A DNA stretch of 64,000 nucleotides from Lacinutrix sp. Hel_I_90. GTDB lineage: Bacteria; Bacteroidota; Bacteroidia; Flavobacteriales; Flavobacteriaceae. Location of the stretch: the NCBI RefSeq assembly GCF_000934685.1, contig NZ_JYNQ01000001.1:1848501-1912500 (forward strand). Reading direction: 5' to 3'. Positions 44,338-54,517 of this stretch are shown here, piece by piece (within the stretch, counting starts at the first letter, position 1; each line of letters begins with the position of its first letter). Made by a program: the position numbers and the translations under genes. The notes below the pieces were generated by a model. It made no database searches and was not told the DNA's origin. It saw only the letters and a program-made list of their open reading frames with translations.

Positions 44338-46974
44338 TTATTTCTTAAGAATCTTATCATTCGTGTTAATCGCTTCTCCTTTAATCGTTAAAATATACAG
44401 TCCTGATTGTAATTTACCAATATTTAAGGTGGCATTATCATTTAATGTTTTAGTTGTTTTTAATACAACGCGTCCATTAATATCAGACAGTGTAATCTTC
44501 ACTTCACCAAAGCTCTTTTTAACCTTAATATTTAATATATCATTGGTTGGATTAGGGTAAATAGAATAGTTAGAAGCTTTAAATTCATCTACACTTAAAC
44601 TAGTACAGTTTTGCAGTGTTGGATTACTTGCAGGGGGCTCATTAAAATCCTCTACCTGATCTGTTCTGGATTGTGCAGTCCCTTGAGACGCATTTAATCC
44701 CAGCCCTCTTGCAGCGAAGACTTCCCAAATCATACACTGATCTTCACCATTTGTAAGCGCCATATCTGCGGCTAAAAGACCTGATCTACCTCCAACAAAT
44801 CCTGCATTACAATTTTGTAATTTTAAACCGTCAATTACAAGTTGCATAATCTTATTGTTTCCACCTGTTCCGTTGTAAACATCTGGATCAAATCCATATT
44901 TTTCAATATACTTCCAAGTTAAATCCCAAAGCATTGTTGCCCAAATAGATCCAATTCCATGAGGCTGAGAAATATTAGTCGCATCATTGGTGTCTGCATA
45001 TGTTAATGGATTTATAGCTGTATCTGGACTATATCTAAATGGCCTGATGCCCTGTCCATCAATTGGTTGACTGTTTGAATACGTTGCAATACCTCTACCT
45101 GTTTCAGGTAAATCTGATGCTTTCATGGTCAACATTAATGCAAACCAATCTGACCAACCTTCACCCATTTGTTCTGCGTTACCCAAACAGTTAGGACTTG
45201 AAGGCCCACCAGCTAATCTTGAAGAAATACCATGTCCATATTCATGTGCTACGATACTGTTATCAAGACTACCATCTCTTTGGTAACCACCAGATAAAGT
45301 CACACTAATAGTTTCGCCATTATTTATCGCACTTATTAATGCTTCTCCGTCTGCCTGACTAACCATAACCGAAGGAATAGTTGCGGTATCTCCAACGGCA
45401 CCTGGTCCCATAGGCGTTGGTACACCTGCAATATTATTAACCACAACAACTGCTATAGCTCCTTGATTCTCTGCCGCGACAACTTTAACTCCAAATTCGC
45501 ATGATCCTCTTCTTAGTATTGCTATTTTTCCAGAAATGTTTCCACCATTAGTAATCGCATCGCAGGCATCATTTGCATCTGTTGAAGCACTTGCATTATC
45601 ATCAACAACTAATCCTAAAGTTCCGGTTATTGGGCTACCTAATGTTCCACCAAAACTAGCTGTTGCTATTGGATAACTTCCATCAAGTGTACCGCCATTA
45701 ACCACTAAAGGATTTACTCTCGCTGACCATAAAAACATAGTCATTCCTGGGTTTCCTCCCTCGGCCGGAGTACCAAATGTGGCATTATTTATTCCACTAC
45801 CATCTTGTCCATCTGCAAAAACAAAATCACCACCTACACCACCATTTCCGTAGTTATTTTCTTGAAAATTCCCACTTGCTTCATCAAACCCATATTGATA
45901 CCAAACATCATGCATGATGTTATTCATATAAAATAAGTTCGTTAACGAGGCATTTAAATAATTTACTGCTTCTTGGTTGTCATCAAAAGGAAAGTTAAAC
46001 GTTAGTGAAGCGCCACCATCTGGTGAAATACCCATGTCATCATCATTTCCATCTATATCATCTTGCGCCCAAACATTATTCCCTCTGGTTATCGTGTATT
46101 CTGGCCCTGCAGCGCCATCAATATCATGCCATCCAAAAGGAGAAGCAACTACATTTGAAGGGTCTAATACTAATTGAATCGGACCATGACTTGGACTTTC
46201 AACAGGTATAGGGAAAACATTATAAGATGATCCGTCTGGCATGGCATTTGTAGATTTAAATAAATCTACCGTATCATCTTGACTGTGGCTTGTGTGCGTG
46301 TGATTACTATGATTGTTATCTCCAAAATTACAAGTTACAATCCAATCATTAGTCTCTAAAGGTGTCCCAGAAACAGCATCTACTCTAACACTATACCAAT
46401 TTTTTCCGTTTAACGTATAAATACTTAAATCCCAAGCTAATCTTAATGAACCATCTCGAGTCGTTTGATATACTAATTGCACAGGAATGTCTCTTTTCGA
46501 AACACCGCCATTAGAAAAAAGATGTTTTCCTTCAGAAGATTCAAGGACCTGTAAATTTGAAACAGCTCCTAAATTATAAGTCGTAACGACCGAGTTAATA
46601 GCCGTTTGAGCATCAATTAATGGAGTCGTTGTATTTACTTTTGAAGCAATATCAGAAAGTAATCCATTACCATAATGAAATATGACGCTATTCCTTACCG
46701 CAACAGTTGAAATAGCATTGTGAATTTTAATACCTTGATAGGCCTGATTAACGTACACATGATTAATTTTTGTCTTTTTAGAATAGTAAGCATCACTTAC
46801 TAATAAGCTTGAAAGATCATTTTCAGATAATTGATATTTATCTTTATGTTGATTTAACCAGTTTTGAATGGTTGAACCAAATTCATTATTTGCTAAACTG
46901 CTTTGTGAGGTTCCCATTTGAAAAGCAAATAGGAAAGCTAAAACAAAGAGCTGTAAAATGTAATTTTTCTTCAT
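44338..46974 (-). CDS. M36 (fungalysin-type) metallopeptidase secreted by T9SS
   Basis: A secreted zinc endopeptidase of 878 residues. It has a signal peptide (about 1-23), a fungalysin propeptide (FTP-like, about 40-200) and a catalytic domain with the zinc motif HEYGH (His577, Glu578, His581). A PA-like domain is inserted before it (about 440-560, ISGKIAILRRGSCEFGVKVVAAENQGAIAVVVVNN). The last ~75 residues (YSIYPNPTNDILNIKVKKSF) are a type A sorting domain for type IX export. The order is typical of Bacteroidota M36 enzymes, which degrade external protein. No regulator is adjacent. Confidence 0.94.
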   Translation of the reverse strand: MKKNYILQLFVLAFLFAFQMGTSQSSLANNEFGSTIQNWLNQHKDKYQLSENDLSSLLVSDAYYSKKTKINHVYVNQAYQGIKIHNAISTVAVRNSVIFHYGNGLLSDIASKVNTTTPLIDAQTAINSVVTTYNLGAVSNLQVLESSEGKHLFSNGGVSKRDIPVQLVYQTTRDGSLRLAWDLSIYTLNGKNWYSVRVDAVSGTPLETNDWIVTCNFGDNNHSNHTHTSHSQDDTVDLFKSTNAMPDGSSYNVFPIPVESPSHGPIQLVLDPSNVVASPFGWHDIDGAAGPEYTITRGNNVWAQDDIDGNDDDMGISPDGGASLTFNFPFDDNQEAVNYLNASLTNLFYMNNIMHDVWYQYGFDEASGNFQENNYGNGGVGGDFVFADGQDGSGINNATFGTPAEGGNPGMTMFLWSARVNPLVVNGGTLDGSYPIATASFGGTLGSPITGTLGLVVDDNASASTDANDACDAITNGGNISGKIAILRRGSCEFGVKVVAAENQGAIAVVVVNNIAGVPTPMGPGAVGDTATIPSVMVSQADGEALISAINNGETISVTLSGGYQRDGSLDNSIVAHEYGHGISSRLAGGPSSPNCLGNAEQMGEGWSDWFALMLTMKASDLPETGRGIATYSNSQPIDGQGIRPFRYSPDTAINPLTYADTNDATNISQPHGIGSIWATMLWDLTWKYIEKYGFDPDVYNGTGGNNKIMQLVIDGLKLQNCNAGFVGGRSGLLAADMALTNGEDQCMIWEVFAARGLGLNASQGTAQSRTDQVEDFNEPPASNPTLQNCTSLSVDEFKASNYSIYPNPTNDILNIKVKKSFGEVKITLSDINGRVVLKTTKTLNDNATLNIGKLQSGLYILTIKGEAINTNDKILKK

Positions 46975-47096
46975 AATTAGGTTTAGTTTGTTGAGATTTT
47001 TTTACAATAAGTCCCAAATATAAGAACCAACTCACAAATATTACAGTATTCAATAAATTATCTTCAATAATTAACACTTTATACTACTCATTTTGA

Positions 47097-47104
47097 TAAT
47101 TTTA
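47097..47104 (+). promoter_or_regulatory. Candidate -7 box for dxs
   Basis: TAATTTTA, seven of eight matches to TAnnTTTG, 19 bp before the dxs ATG. Confidence 0.35.
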
Positions 47105-47123
47105 CAGCCAATTTAATTCTATT

Positions 47124-48896
47124 ATGGCCACGCCAATTTTAAACACCATCAAAACCATTAAAGTATTACGTAAGCTCGATAATACAGCACTTCTTGGTTT
47201 AGCATTAGAACTTCGTAACTTCATTATCGAAACTGTTGCAACAAAAGCGGGACATTTAGGTGCAAGTTTAGGTGTTGTTGAATTAACGATCGCCATCCAT
47301 TATGTTTTCAATACACCCAAAGATGAACTTATTTGGGATGTAGGACATCAAGCTTACGGACATAAAATATTAACTGGAAGAAAAGACACTTTCGATACAA
47401 ACAGACAATTCAACGGTGTTAGCGGATTTCCAAAACGAAGTGAAAGCGAATTTGATAGTTTTGGTGTTGGTCATTCCTCTACATCCATTTCAGCAGCTTT
47501 AGGCATGGCCATCGCCTCGCAATTAAAAGGCGACCTTGAGAAACAGCACATTGCCGTTATTGGAGATGCTTCTATTGCGAGCGGTATGGCTTTCGAAGGC
47601 TTAAACCATGCGGGCGTTACTAATTGCAACCTATTAGTCATTTTAAATGATAATGCCATTGGAATAGATCCCAGCGTAGGTGCACTGAAACAATATTTAA
47701 CTAATGTTAAAAAAGGAACTCAAAAACAAGATAATATTTTTGAGGCCTTAAATTTTGATTACTCTGGCCCAACTAATGGTCATGATTTACCACAATTGAT
47801 TACAGAATTACAACGTTTAAAAACCGTGAAAGGTCCGAAGTTTTTACATGTTATTACTACTAAAGGTAAGGGCTTACGTCAAGCCGAGGAAAACCAAGTT
47901 ACCTATCATGCCCCAGGAAAATTTGATGCCAAAACAGGTGACTTGTATGTGAAGGAAAAAGTTATTGAAGCACCCAAATTTCAAGATGTTTTTGGACATA
48001 CATTAGTTGAATTAGCCAAATTAAACAAAAACATTGTAGGTATTACTCCTGCTATGCCAACAGGGAGTTCTCTCAAATTTATGATGGAAGAAATTCCTGA
48101 CCGTGCCTTTGATGTTGGTATTGCAGAACAACATGCTGTTACGCTTGCTGCGGGTATGGCAACACAAGGCTTAATTCCTTTCTGCAACATATACTCTACT
48201 TTTTTACAGCGTGCCTATGACCAAGTTATTCACGATGTAGCCATACAGAATTTACCTGTTATTTTCTGCTTAGATCGTGCTGGCCTGGTAGGTGAAGATG
48301 GTGCAACACACCATGGTGTATACGATTTAAGTTATTTACGCTGTATTCCTAATGTAATAGTGTTTGCGCCGCGTAATGAAATTGAATTGCGCAATATAAT
48401 GTACACCGCTCAATTGGGCTTAAAACACCCTATAGCCATACGTTATCCTAGAGGCCGCGGCAGTACCATTGACTGGAAACAACCTTTTTCTACCCTTGAA
48501 ATAGGAAAAGCAGAAGTACTCAAAAAAGGAAAAAAATTAGCTGTTTTATCTATTGGAAGTATTGCTGAAAATATTTCAAAAGCTATAGAATTATCTGAAT
48601 CACTTCAAACGATCTCTCATTGCGATATGCGTTTTATAAAACCATTAGATGAGGCATTACTTCATACTATTTTCAAGACACATGACACTATTATTACGGC
48701 TGAAGATGCTTCTGTAAAAGGCGGATTTGGTTCAGCCATTTTAGAATTTGCTGCAGAACATCACTATAAAAACGAAATTTATATAAAAGGTATTCCAGAT
48801 ATTTTTATAGAACATGGTACTGTTGATGAATTACAACAATCCATTGGCCTAGATGCTAAAGGGCTTTCGGAGTATATTTCAGCAAAACTAATTTAA
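47124..48896 (+). CDS. dxs: 1-deoxy-D-xylulose-5-phosphate synthase
   Basis: Condenses pyruvate and glyceraldehyde 3-phosphate, the first step of the non-mevalonate isoprenoid pathway, using thiamine diphosphate. The protein has 590 residues, slightly shorter than the common ~620. TPP-domain signatures include GHLGASLGVVELTIAIHYVF, WDVGHQAYGHKILTGR and the GDG-like IGDASIASGMAFEGLNHAG. The transketolase pyrimidine domain has DVGIAEQHAVTLAAGMATQG, with the catalytic glutamate, and the C-terminal domain follows. The pathway links to the polyprenyl synthase at 30612. The stop codon overlaps that of the convergent dgt gene. Confidence 0.95.
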   Translation: MATPILNTIKTIKVLRKLDNTALLGLALELRNFIIETVATKAGHLGASLGVVELTIAIHYVFNTPKDELIWDVGHQAYGHKILTGRKDTFDTNRQFNGVSGFPKRSESEFDSFGVGHSSTSISAALGMAIASQLKGDLEKQHIAVIGDASIASGMAFEGLNHAGVTNCNLLVILNDNAIGIDPSVGALKQYLTNVKKGTQKQDNIFEALNFDYSGPTNGHDLPQLITELQRLKTVKGPKFLHVITTKGKGLRQAEENQVTYHAPGKFDAKTGDLYVKEKVIEAPKFQDVFGHTLVELAKLNKNIVGITPAMPTGSSLKFMMEEIPDRAFDVGIAEQHAVTLAAGMATQGLIPFCNIYSTFLQRAYDQVIHDVAIQNLPVIFCLDRAGLVGEDGATHHGVYDLSYLRCIPNVIVFAPRNEIELRNIMYTAQLGLKHPIAIRYPRGRGSTIDWKQPFSTLEIGKAEVLKKGKKLAVLSIGSIAENISKAIELSESLQTISHCDMRFIKPLDEALLHTIFKTHDTIITAEDASVKGGFGSAILEFAAEHHYKNEIYIKGIPDIFIEHGTVDELQQSIGLDAKGLSEYISAKLI

Positions 48897-50233
48897 AAAC
48901 TAAACCCCTTAATTTTTTTGTATTGAATGATTGCCTGACTATCAGAGAGCAAAGAAATATAGTGGCACACACTCAATAAGCGCTCATATAGACTGTCTTG
49001 ATTCACTTTAATTGTTTTTGGCAATCCTTTTAAGATTAAGGTATCATAGTTAGAGGCTCTGTTTTCGTAGCTGTTATTTACAGCTTTGACATAGCTTTCG
49101 AGTAAAGTACTTAATACGCCATAACCTGCAATTTCTTTATCTACCACTTCTGTTGATTGGTAAATTTTTTCAACGCTCAGTTTAATAATGTCATTAATTT
49201 GAGCTTCGTACTGACTCTTATCCAATAAAGCCTGATCAAATTCACCATTTAAAATAGCGTCTTCGTTTTTCATAAAAATAGCAACGGCTTCGTCAATTAA
49301 TGCACCAATAGCTAAGGCTCTTAAATAGCTCACACGGTCTTCTGTGTTTTTCAACTCGTGATACTTATTCGTGTTAATTTTATTACGCACTAAGTTAATG
49401 AGATACTCTAAAGCAAACTCTTCTTGTATTAATCCTAAGTTAATACCATCTTCGAAATCTATAATTGTATAACAAATATCGTCTGCGGCTTCAACTAAAA
49501 AGGCCAATGGATGACGCGAGAAACTCACTGCTTTATCATTCCGGCTTTGTAAGCCTAATTCATTTGCCACCTCAACAAAAGCTTCTTGTTCACTTTGAAA
49601 AAACCCGTATTTCTTATCGGCAATATGCTGGGTTGGTTTTTTGGGAAGTGATTCTTTAGGATATTTAGTAAAGGCCCCAAGTGTCGCGTAACTCAATCTT
49701 AAGCCACCTTCACGCCCATCTCTACTTTGTGTTACGATTTTGAATCCGTTCGCATTGCCTTCAAAATCACATAAATCTTGATACTCTTTTTCAGTCAGCT
49801 CTTTTTTGTATTGACTTCCTTTTCCAGATTTAAAAAACTCTCCAATTGCTTTTTCACCAGAATGCCCAAACGGCGGATTCCCAATATCATGAGCTAATGC
49901 AGCAGCAGCTACTATAGCGCCAAAATCATGGGCCTGATACCCGTGAATATTTTGCAAATGGGGATGTTTTTCTAAGACTTTCAAACCCACGCGTCTCCCT
50001 AACGAACGCCCTACAACACTTACCTCTAGACTATGGGTTAAACGAGTATGTACAAAATCGGTTTGCGATAAGGGAATCACTTGTGTTTTGTCTTGCAGAC
50101 TTCTAAATGCCGAAGAAAAAATAACACGGTCGTAATCCACCTCAAAGCCTAATCGTGTTTCGTCCTGTTCTTTTCGCAATCGTTTATTGGTATCTCCAAA
50201 GCGCTTTAAAGAGAGTAATTGTTCCCAGTTCAT
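48893..50233 (-). CDS. dgt: Deoxyguanosinetriphosphate triphosphohydrolase (dGTPase)
   Basis: HD-superfamily enzyme that hydrolyses dGTP (and in some family members other dNTPs) to the nucleoside and tripolyphosphate. The protein has 446 residues, which fits the bacterial type. The HD metal motif is seen in HTRLTHSLEVSVVGRSLG and AAALAHDIGNPPFGHSGEKA (about residues 60-130). The segment VEAADDICYTIIDFEDGI carries the last metal ligand. Substrate breadth cannot be determined. The gene is convergent with dxs; their stops overlap by four bases, so no terminator lies between them. Confidence 0.93.
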   Translation of the reverse strand: MNWEQLLSLKRFGDTNKRLRKEQDETRLGFEVDYDRVIFSSAFRSLQDKTQVIPLSQTDFVHTRLTHSLEVSVVGRSLGRRVGLKVLEKHPHLQNIHGYQAHDFGAIVAAAALAHDIGNPPFGHSGEKAIGEFFKSGKGSQYKKELTEKEYQDLCDFEGNANGFKIVTQSRDGREGGLRLSYATLGAFTKYPKESLPKKPTQHIADKKYGFFQSEQEAFVEVANELGLQSRNDKAVSFSRHPLAFLVEAADDICYTIIDFEDGINLGLIQEEFALEYLINLVRNKINTNKYHELKNTEDRVSYLRALAIGALIDEAVAIFMKNEDAILNGEFDQALLDKSQYEAQINDIIKLSVEKIYQSTEVVDKEIAGYGVLSTLLESYVKAVNNSYENRASNYDTLILKGLPKTIKVNQDSLYERLLSVCHYISLLSDSQAIIQYKKIKGFSF

Positions 50234-50316
50234 AGTTGGTTTTTAAGTGTTGGCAAGATAGAAAAATTCAATGTTAAATTAATGTTTCCAAATTAAAAAC
50301 ACCCCCCACTCTTGGT

Positions 50317-50392
50317 AACCTTGCGATAACCTTTTGATGACTGAGTTTTAACGCCTACTTAACCTTCGATTCATAGAACCGAGGTTTCTTTG
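50317..50392 (+). promoter_or_regulatory. PhoB-like box array and promoter before the TonB receptor
   Basis: 11-bp repeats start at 50317 (AACCTTGCGAT), 50328 (AACCTTTTGAT), 50350 (AACGCCTACTT) and 50361 (AACCTTCGATT), all on one 11-bp grid. The grid ends 2 bp before the -7-like TTTCTTTG (50385-50392). The same layout is found at 55213 and 56513. Confidence 0.6.
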
Positions 50393-50415
50393 CAACGACA
50401 AAACTAAAATTAAAA

Positions 50416-53241
50416 ATGAAACAATTTTTGCTAATTATTACACTACTAACGTCATTAGTCACTTTCGCTCAAGAAACGGGTTCTGTTTATGGAAAAGTTT
50501 CTGACAAAGACTATAACGACGAAGCATTACCTCAGTGTAATGTTGCCATTAAAGGGACTTCGAAAGGGGAAACTACAGATTTTGATGGTTTATATTCTAT
50601 TGCTAATTTAGCACCTGGAAGCTATACTTTAGAATTCAGCTTTATAGGTTACGAAACACAAAATATTCCAGTTCAAATTAGCCCTGGAGAAAAGAAGGAA
50701 ATTAATGTTAGCCTAGCCGCAAGTACAGCAAAACTAGAAGAAGTTGTACTTCAAACAACTACAAAGCGAGAAAGTGAAACTGCCTTATTATTAAACCAGA
50801 AAAAGGCCGTAGAAATTAAGCAAAGTATTGGTGCAGACGAGTTATCCCGCAAAGGTGTTAGTGATGCTGCCGGTGCTGTTGCTAAAATTTCTGGTGTATC
50901 TAAACAAGAAGGTTCAAGTAACGTGTATGTTCGTGGATTAGGGGATCGTTACTTAAATACGACTATGAATGGTTTGTCTTTACCTTCTAATGATGTTAAC
51001 AAGAAAAACATTGACTTAAATCTCTTCTCATCAGACGTTATTCAAAATGTATCTATAAGTAAGGCCTATTCTTCAAGATTTTATGGAGATTTTTCTGCTG
51101 GTAATGTAGACATTACATCAAAAGAGCATAAAGGTGATTTGTTTTTTGAAGTGTTTACTGGATCTGGTTTTAATACCAATGCTATAGATAAAAGTTTTGT
51201 AAGAAGTGAAGGTACCGGCTATTTTGGCTATTATGGCAGATATGAGCACAATCCATTCGCTGTTATTTTATCACATGGTATAGACCCAGAAAATGTGAGC
51301 ACTCCTATTAATATTAACTATGGTGCTTCTGTTGGGAATACCTTTAATTTTAATGACGATTCTCGTTTAAGTGTCTTTGCTACGGCTTCTTTTGAAAACA
51401 ATTACCAATACAGATTTGGAAAAGCAGTCGATTTTTCAACGGTAGAAAAAAAGCGTTTTGATGCTGCGGAAGAGTACGAATATAGTACGACGACAACGGG
51501 AATGACTAACATAAACTACAGAATAAATGATGATAACAGTATAAAATTTAACTCTGTTTTTATTAATAGTTCTTCAGACGAAGTGGGTTATTTTGGTATT
51601 GATGGAAAAGGAAAAAATAGAGATGCTATTTTAAATACAGATGAAGGTTTTTACCAAATGAACGTTCAGTTTGATCAAACCAGAATGTTTGTTAACCAAT
51701 TATTAGGAAATCACAAGTCGGAAAACTACGAATTAGATTGGGGGTTTGGTTATAATAAAGTCTATGCTAATCAACCAGACAGAAAGCGTATTAGTTTAGA
51801 AAACTATCATTTAGCATTTGATAATGATCCTTCTACCAATCCGAGTTTTTATAGTAATGTAGATTTTGATAACCAGCGTTATTTTCAAAATATTGAAGAC
51901 GATGAATATAATGGAAGAGTTAATTTAGCTTATGAAGCCAATGAGAACGTTAAATTAAATTTTGGGTACAACGGAAGGTACAAAACACGGCAATTCGATA
52001 ATATCCGTTACGGTTATGACATTCAGGACAATGACTATGCTGTAACAGACGTGAATAACTTTGATAGCTTCTTCAACTTATCAAATATTAGTTTTGACAA
52101 CAACGATACAGGTTATGATATCACAGTAATTAATGGTATTCCCCTTAGCGCGACCGACCCAAACCAAACCTTAGGAAATACCAATTTACCAGGCTTACCT
52201 GAAAACACGTACTCAGGAAAATTAAGTATTGCTGCAGGCTATGTGGATGCAGAAATTAAAGCTGGTGAAAAATGGTTGTTTGTACCAGGGGTAAGACTGG
52301 AATCTTTTGACCAGTCTATTACATACGATGTCATTAACTTAGGAAATCAAGGAAAAAGCGAACGGGCTTTTAAAGAAACTTTTGTTCTACCTACTTTAAA
52401 TATAAAATATGCGCTAAACGAGGATCAAAACTTACGTTTCTCTGCCAGCCAAACGGTTTCTGTACCAGAATTTAAAGAAGTGGCTCCTTTTGTTTATGAA
52501 GATGTATCAACGAGAATTGGAGGTAACCCAGATGTTTTAGGTTATTCTAAAATAGTTAATGCCGATTTAAAATACGAGTGGTTTTTTAGTAGAAGTGAAA
52601 TCTTTTCTTTAGGTGCTTTTGGTAAACAAATAGACAACCCTATTAATCTTGTTGTGGTTGGTGATGCCACTGGAACGCAACGTTATGTTAGAACTGGTGA
52701 TAAGGCTACTGTGTATGGTATAGAAGTAGAGTTAAGAAAAAACTTAATTGTAAACGACGCTAACGACACTAATTTATCATTCGGTATCAACGCTACATAT
52801 ATGAAAACTAAACAAGATTTATACCCAAGTATAGATGGCACTTTCGATTTATCTTTCAAGAAATCTGAAGATGAGCTACAAGGTGCGTCTCCTCTTTTAT
52901 TGAATGCAGACCTTAGTTATTCTCCTTCTTTTGAAAATTACAAACCAGTAGCTAACCTAGTATTCTCTTATTTCTCTGACCGCATTGATGCCTTAGGCTC
53001 TGGAGATCTAGGAAACATCGTAGAAAAAAGTGTCCCTACTTTAGATTTTATCTGGAAAAACACGATTAAAAAAGATTTTGAAATCAATTTTAGTGCAAAA
53101 AACATATTAAACCCTACCATTCAATACGTTAGAGAAGACCAAAACCAAGGAGACATATTTGTGACTTCTGCGAACGGAAAAGGGGTTACCGATTACAAAC
53201 GCGGCATGAACTTAAGCCTCCAATTCAAATACAACTTTTAA
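50416..53241 (+). CDS. TonB-dependent outer-membrane receptor
   Basis: A 941-residue receptor. It has a signal peptide (about 1-18, ending TFAQ), a carboxypeptidase-regulatory-like domain (about 20-110, GSVYGKVSDKDYNDEALPQCNVAIKG), a plug (about 115-235, with VYVRGLGDRYLNTTMNGLSLPS) and a large beta-barrel ending LQFKYNF. Such receptors import scarce nutrients across the outer membrane using ExbB/ExbD/TonB energy. The PhoB-like boxes upstream and the phosphate porin and PiT transporter downstream suggest a phosphorus-containing ligand. It is followed after 38 bp by a lipoprotein gene, as is usual for receptor-lipoprotein pairs, but the lipoprotein is not SusD-like. Confidence 0.92.
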   Translation: MKQFLLIITLLTSLVTFAQETGSVYGKVSDKDYNDEALPQCNVAIKGTSKGETTDFDGLYSIANLAPGSYTLEFSFIGYETQNIPVQISPGEKKEINVSLAASTAKLEEVVLQTTTKRESETALLLNQKKAVEIKQSIGADELSRKGVSDAAGAVAKISGVSKQEGSSNVYVRGLGDRYLNTTMNGLSLPSNDVNKKNIDLNLFSSDVIQNVSISKAYSSRFYGDFSAGNVDITSKEHKGDLFFEVFTGSGFNTNAIDKSFVRSEGTGYFGYYGRYEHNPFAVILSHGIDPENVSTPININYGASVGNTFNFNDDSRLSVFATASFENNYQYRFGKAVDFSTVEKKRFDAAEEYEYSTTTTGMTNINYRINDDNSIKFNSVFINSSSDEVGYFGIDGKGKNRDAILNTDEGFYQMNVQFDQTRMFVNQLLGNHKSENYELDWGFGYNKVYANQPDRKRISLENYHLAFDNDPSTNPSFYSNVDFDNQRYFQNIEDDEYNGRVNLAYEANENVKLNFGYNGRYKTRQFDNIRYGYDIQDNDYAVTDVNNFDSFFNLSNISFDNNDTGYDITVINGIPLSATDPNQTLGNTNLPGLPENTYSGKLSIAAGYVDAEIKAGEKWLFVPGVRLESFDQSITYDVINLGNQGKSERAFKETFVLPTLNIKYALNEDQNLRFSASQTVSVPEFKEVAPFVYEDVSTRIGGNPDVLGYSKIVNADLKYEWFFSRSEIFSLGAFGKQIDNPINLVVVGDATGTQRYVRTGDKATVYGIEVELRKNLIVNDANDTNLSFGINATYMKTKQDLYPSIDGTFDLSFKKSEDELQGASPLLLNADLSYSPSFENYKPVANLVFSYFSDRIDALGSGDLGNIVEKSVPTLDFIWKNTIKKDFEINFSAKNILNPTIQYVREDQNQGDIFVTSANGKGVTDYKRGMNLSLQFKYNF

Positions 53242-53279
53242 CACAACTATTCATTAAAAATAAATTAAAAAAAAACACA

Positions 53280-54440
53280 ATGAAAAAACAATTAATTTTA
53301 GGTTTAGCTATATTAGCTTCAGTAGTGTCTTGTACAACAGACGATACTTCTGATATAGTAATTAACTCGACAACAAACAACACGACAGGTGGCGGTACAA
53401 CAGATCCTCAAACTATTTTCTTATCTGGTACTTACACTGAAGATTTAACACTGGATGCAAACAACACTTACAAAATCAATGGTTCATTAATTATGGCGAG
53501 TGGCACCACATTAACAATACCTGCTTGTATGACTATTGAAGCGTTAGCTTCTGGAGCAAACGTATATGTGGCTATTTCTCAGGGTGCTAAAATTGTAGCC
53601 AATGGTACTGCAAATTGTCCGATTGTATTGACTTCAGATGCTTCAAATCCACAACCTGGAGATTGGGGAGGATTAATTTTATTAGGACAGGCGCCTATAA
53701 ACTCAGTAACTGGAACGGCTACGGCAACTTCAGAAATTGCTAACTTACCTTATGGTGGAAATGTGGCAAATGACAATTCTGGATCTTTAAACTATGTAAG
53801 AGTAGAGTACTCTGGTGGTGCAGCTGATGGGCAATCAGAAAACAACGGTTTTTCATTCTACGGTGTAGGAAGTGGTACTATTGTAAATTATATTCAAGCT
53901 TACGCTGGAAAAGATGACGGTATTGAATTTTTTGGAGGTACAGTAAACGCGAGCTACATTTCAGTAATTAATGCTGAAGATGACTCTGTAGATTGGACAG
54001 AAGGTTTTTCCGGAACTTTAAACCATGTTTACATCTCTAATAGAGCTACAGATGATAAAGCGATTGAAGCAGACGGATACAATACCGATTTTAGCAATGC
54101 CACAGGGATGTTCTCTAAACCAACAGTAAACAACGTGACTATTATTGGAGAAGGCTCTGCTAACTCTTCAGAAGCGGTAAGACTAAGAGCTGGTACCCAA
54201 GGTATATTTAACAACATTATGATCACTGGTTATGCTGAAGGTTTTGATTTAGACGATTTAGACACAGGTAACGGGGTTGTGAGTGATGATTTACAAGTAA
54301 CAGGAGTCACTTTTGTTGATGTTATTGACTTTGTAAAAAATGACACTACTATTACATTTACAGACGCCGATTTTTACACAGGTGAAGGGACTGCAACTGG
54401 AACAGACTATGCAACTTGGGGAGCAGGTTGGACTTTTTAA
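53280..54440 (+). CDS. Lipoprotein with repeated beta-strand (beta-helix-like) domain, partner of the TonB receptor
   Basis: A 386-residue predicted lipoprotein with lipobox VVSC (Cys19), then a Thr/Asn-rich linker and a long domain of short beta-strands. These read like turns of a parallel beta-helix (IVNYIQAYAGKDDGIEFFGGTVNASYISVINAEDDSVDW). No SusD-type helical pattern or catalytic motif is seen. It begins 38 bp after the TonB receptor stop, so the two are probably an operon. It is likely surface-exposed and could capture a ligand for the receptor. The ligand is unknown; phosphate control is suggested by the upstream boxes. A terminator follows. Confidence 0.8.
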   Translation: MKKQLILGLAILASVVSCTTDDTSDIVINSTTNNTTGGGTTDPQTIFLSGTYTEDLTLDANNTYKINGSLIMASGTTLTIPACMTIEALASGANVYVAISQGAKIVANGTANCPIVLTSDASNPQPGDWGGLILLGQAPINSVTGTATATSEIANLPYGGNVANDNSGSLNYVRVEYSGGAADGQSENNGFSFYGVGSGTIVNYIQAYAGKDDGIEFFGGTVNASYISVINAEDDSVDWTEGFSGTLNHVYISNRATDDKAIEADGYNTDFSNATGMFSKPTVNNVTIIGEGSANSSEAVRLRAGTQGIFNNIMITGYAEGFDLDDLDTGNGVVSDDLQVTGVTFVDVIDFVKNDTTITFTDADFYTGEGTATGTDYATWGAGWTF

Positions 54441-54464
54441 TAAAAGTATAAAACACTATTAAAT

Positions 54465-54497
54465 AAAAAAGCATCTTCTTTACGAAGATGCTTTTTT
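54465..54497. terminator. Bidirectional intrinsic terminator
   Basis: AAAAAAGCATCTTC (54465-54478) pairs with GAAGATGCTTTTTT (54484-54497). It lies between the convergent lipoprotein and MORN-type genes and has T runs in both directions. Confidence 0.85.
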
Positions 54498-54517
54498 ATT
54501 TTTTTATTATCTCTAAT

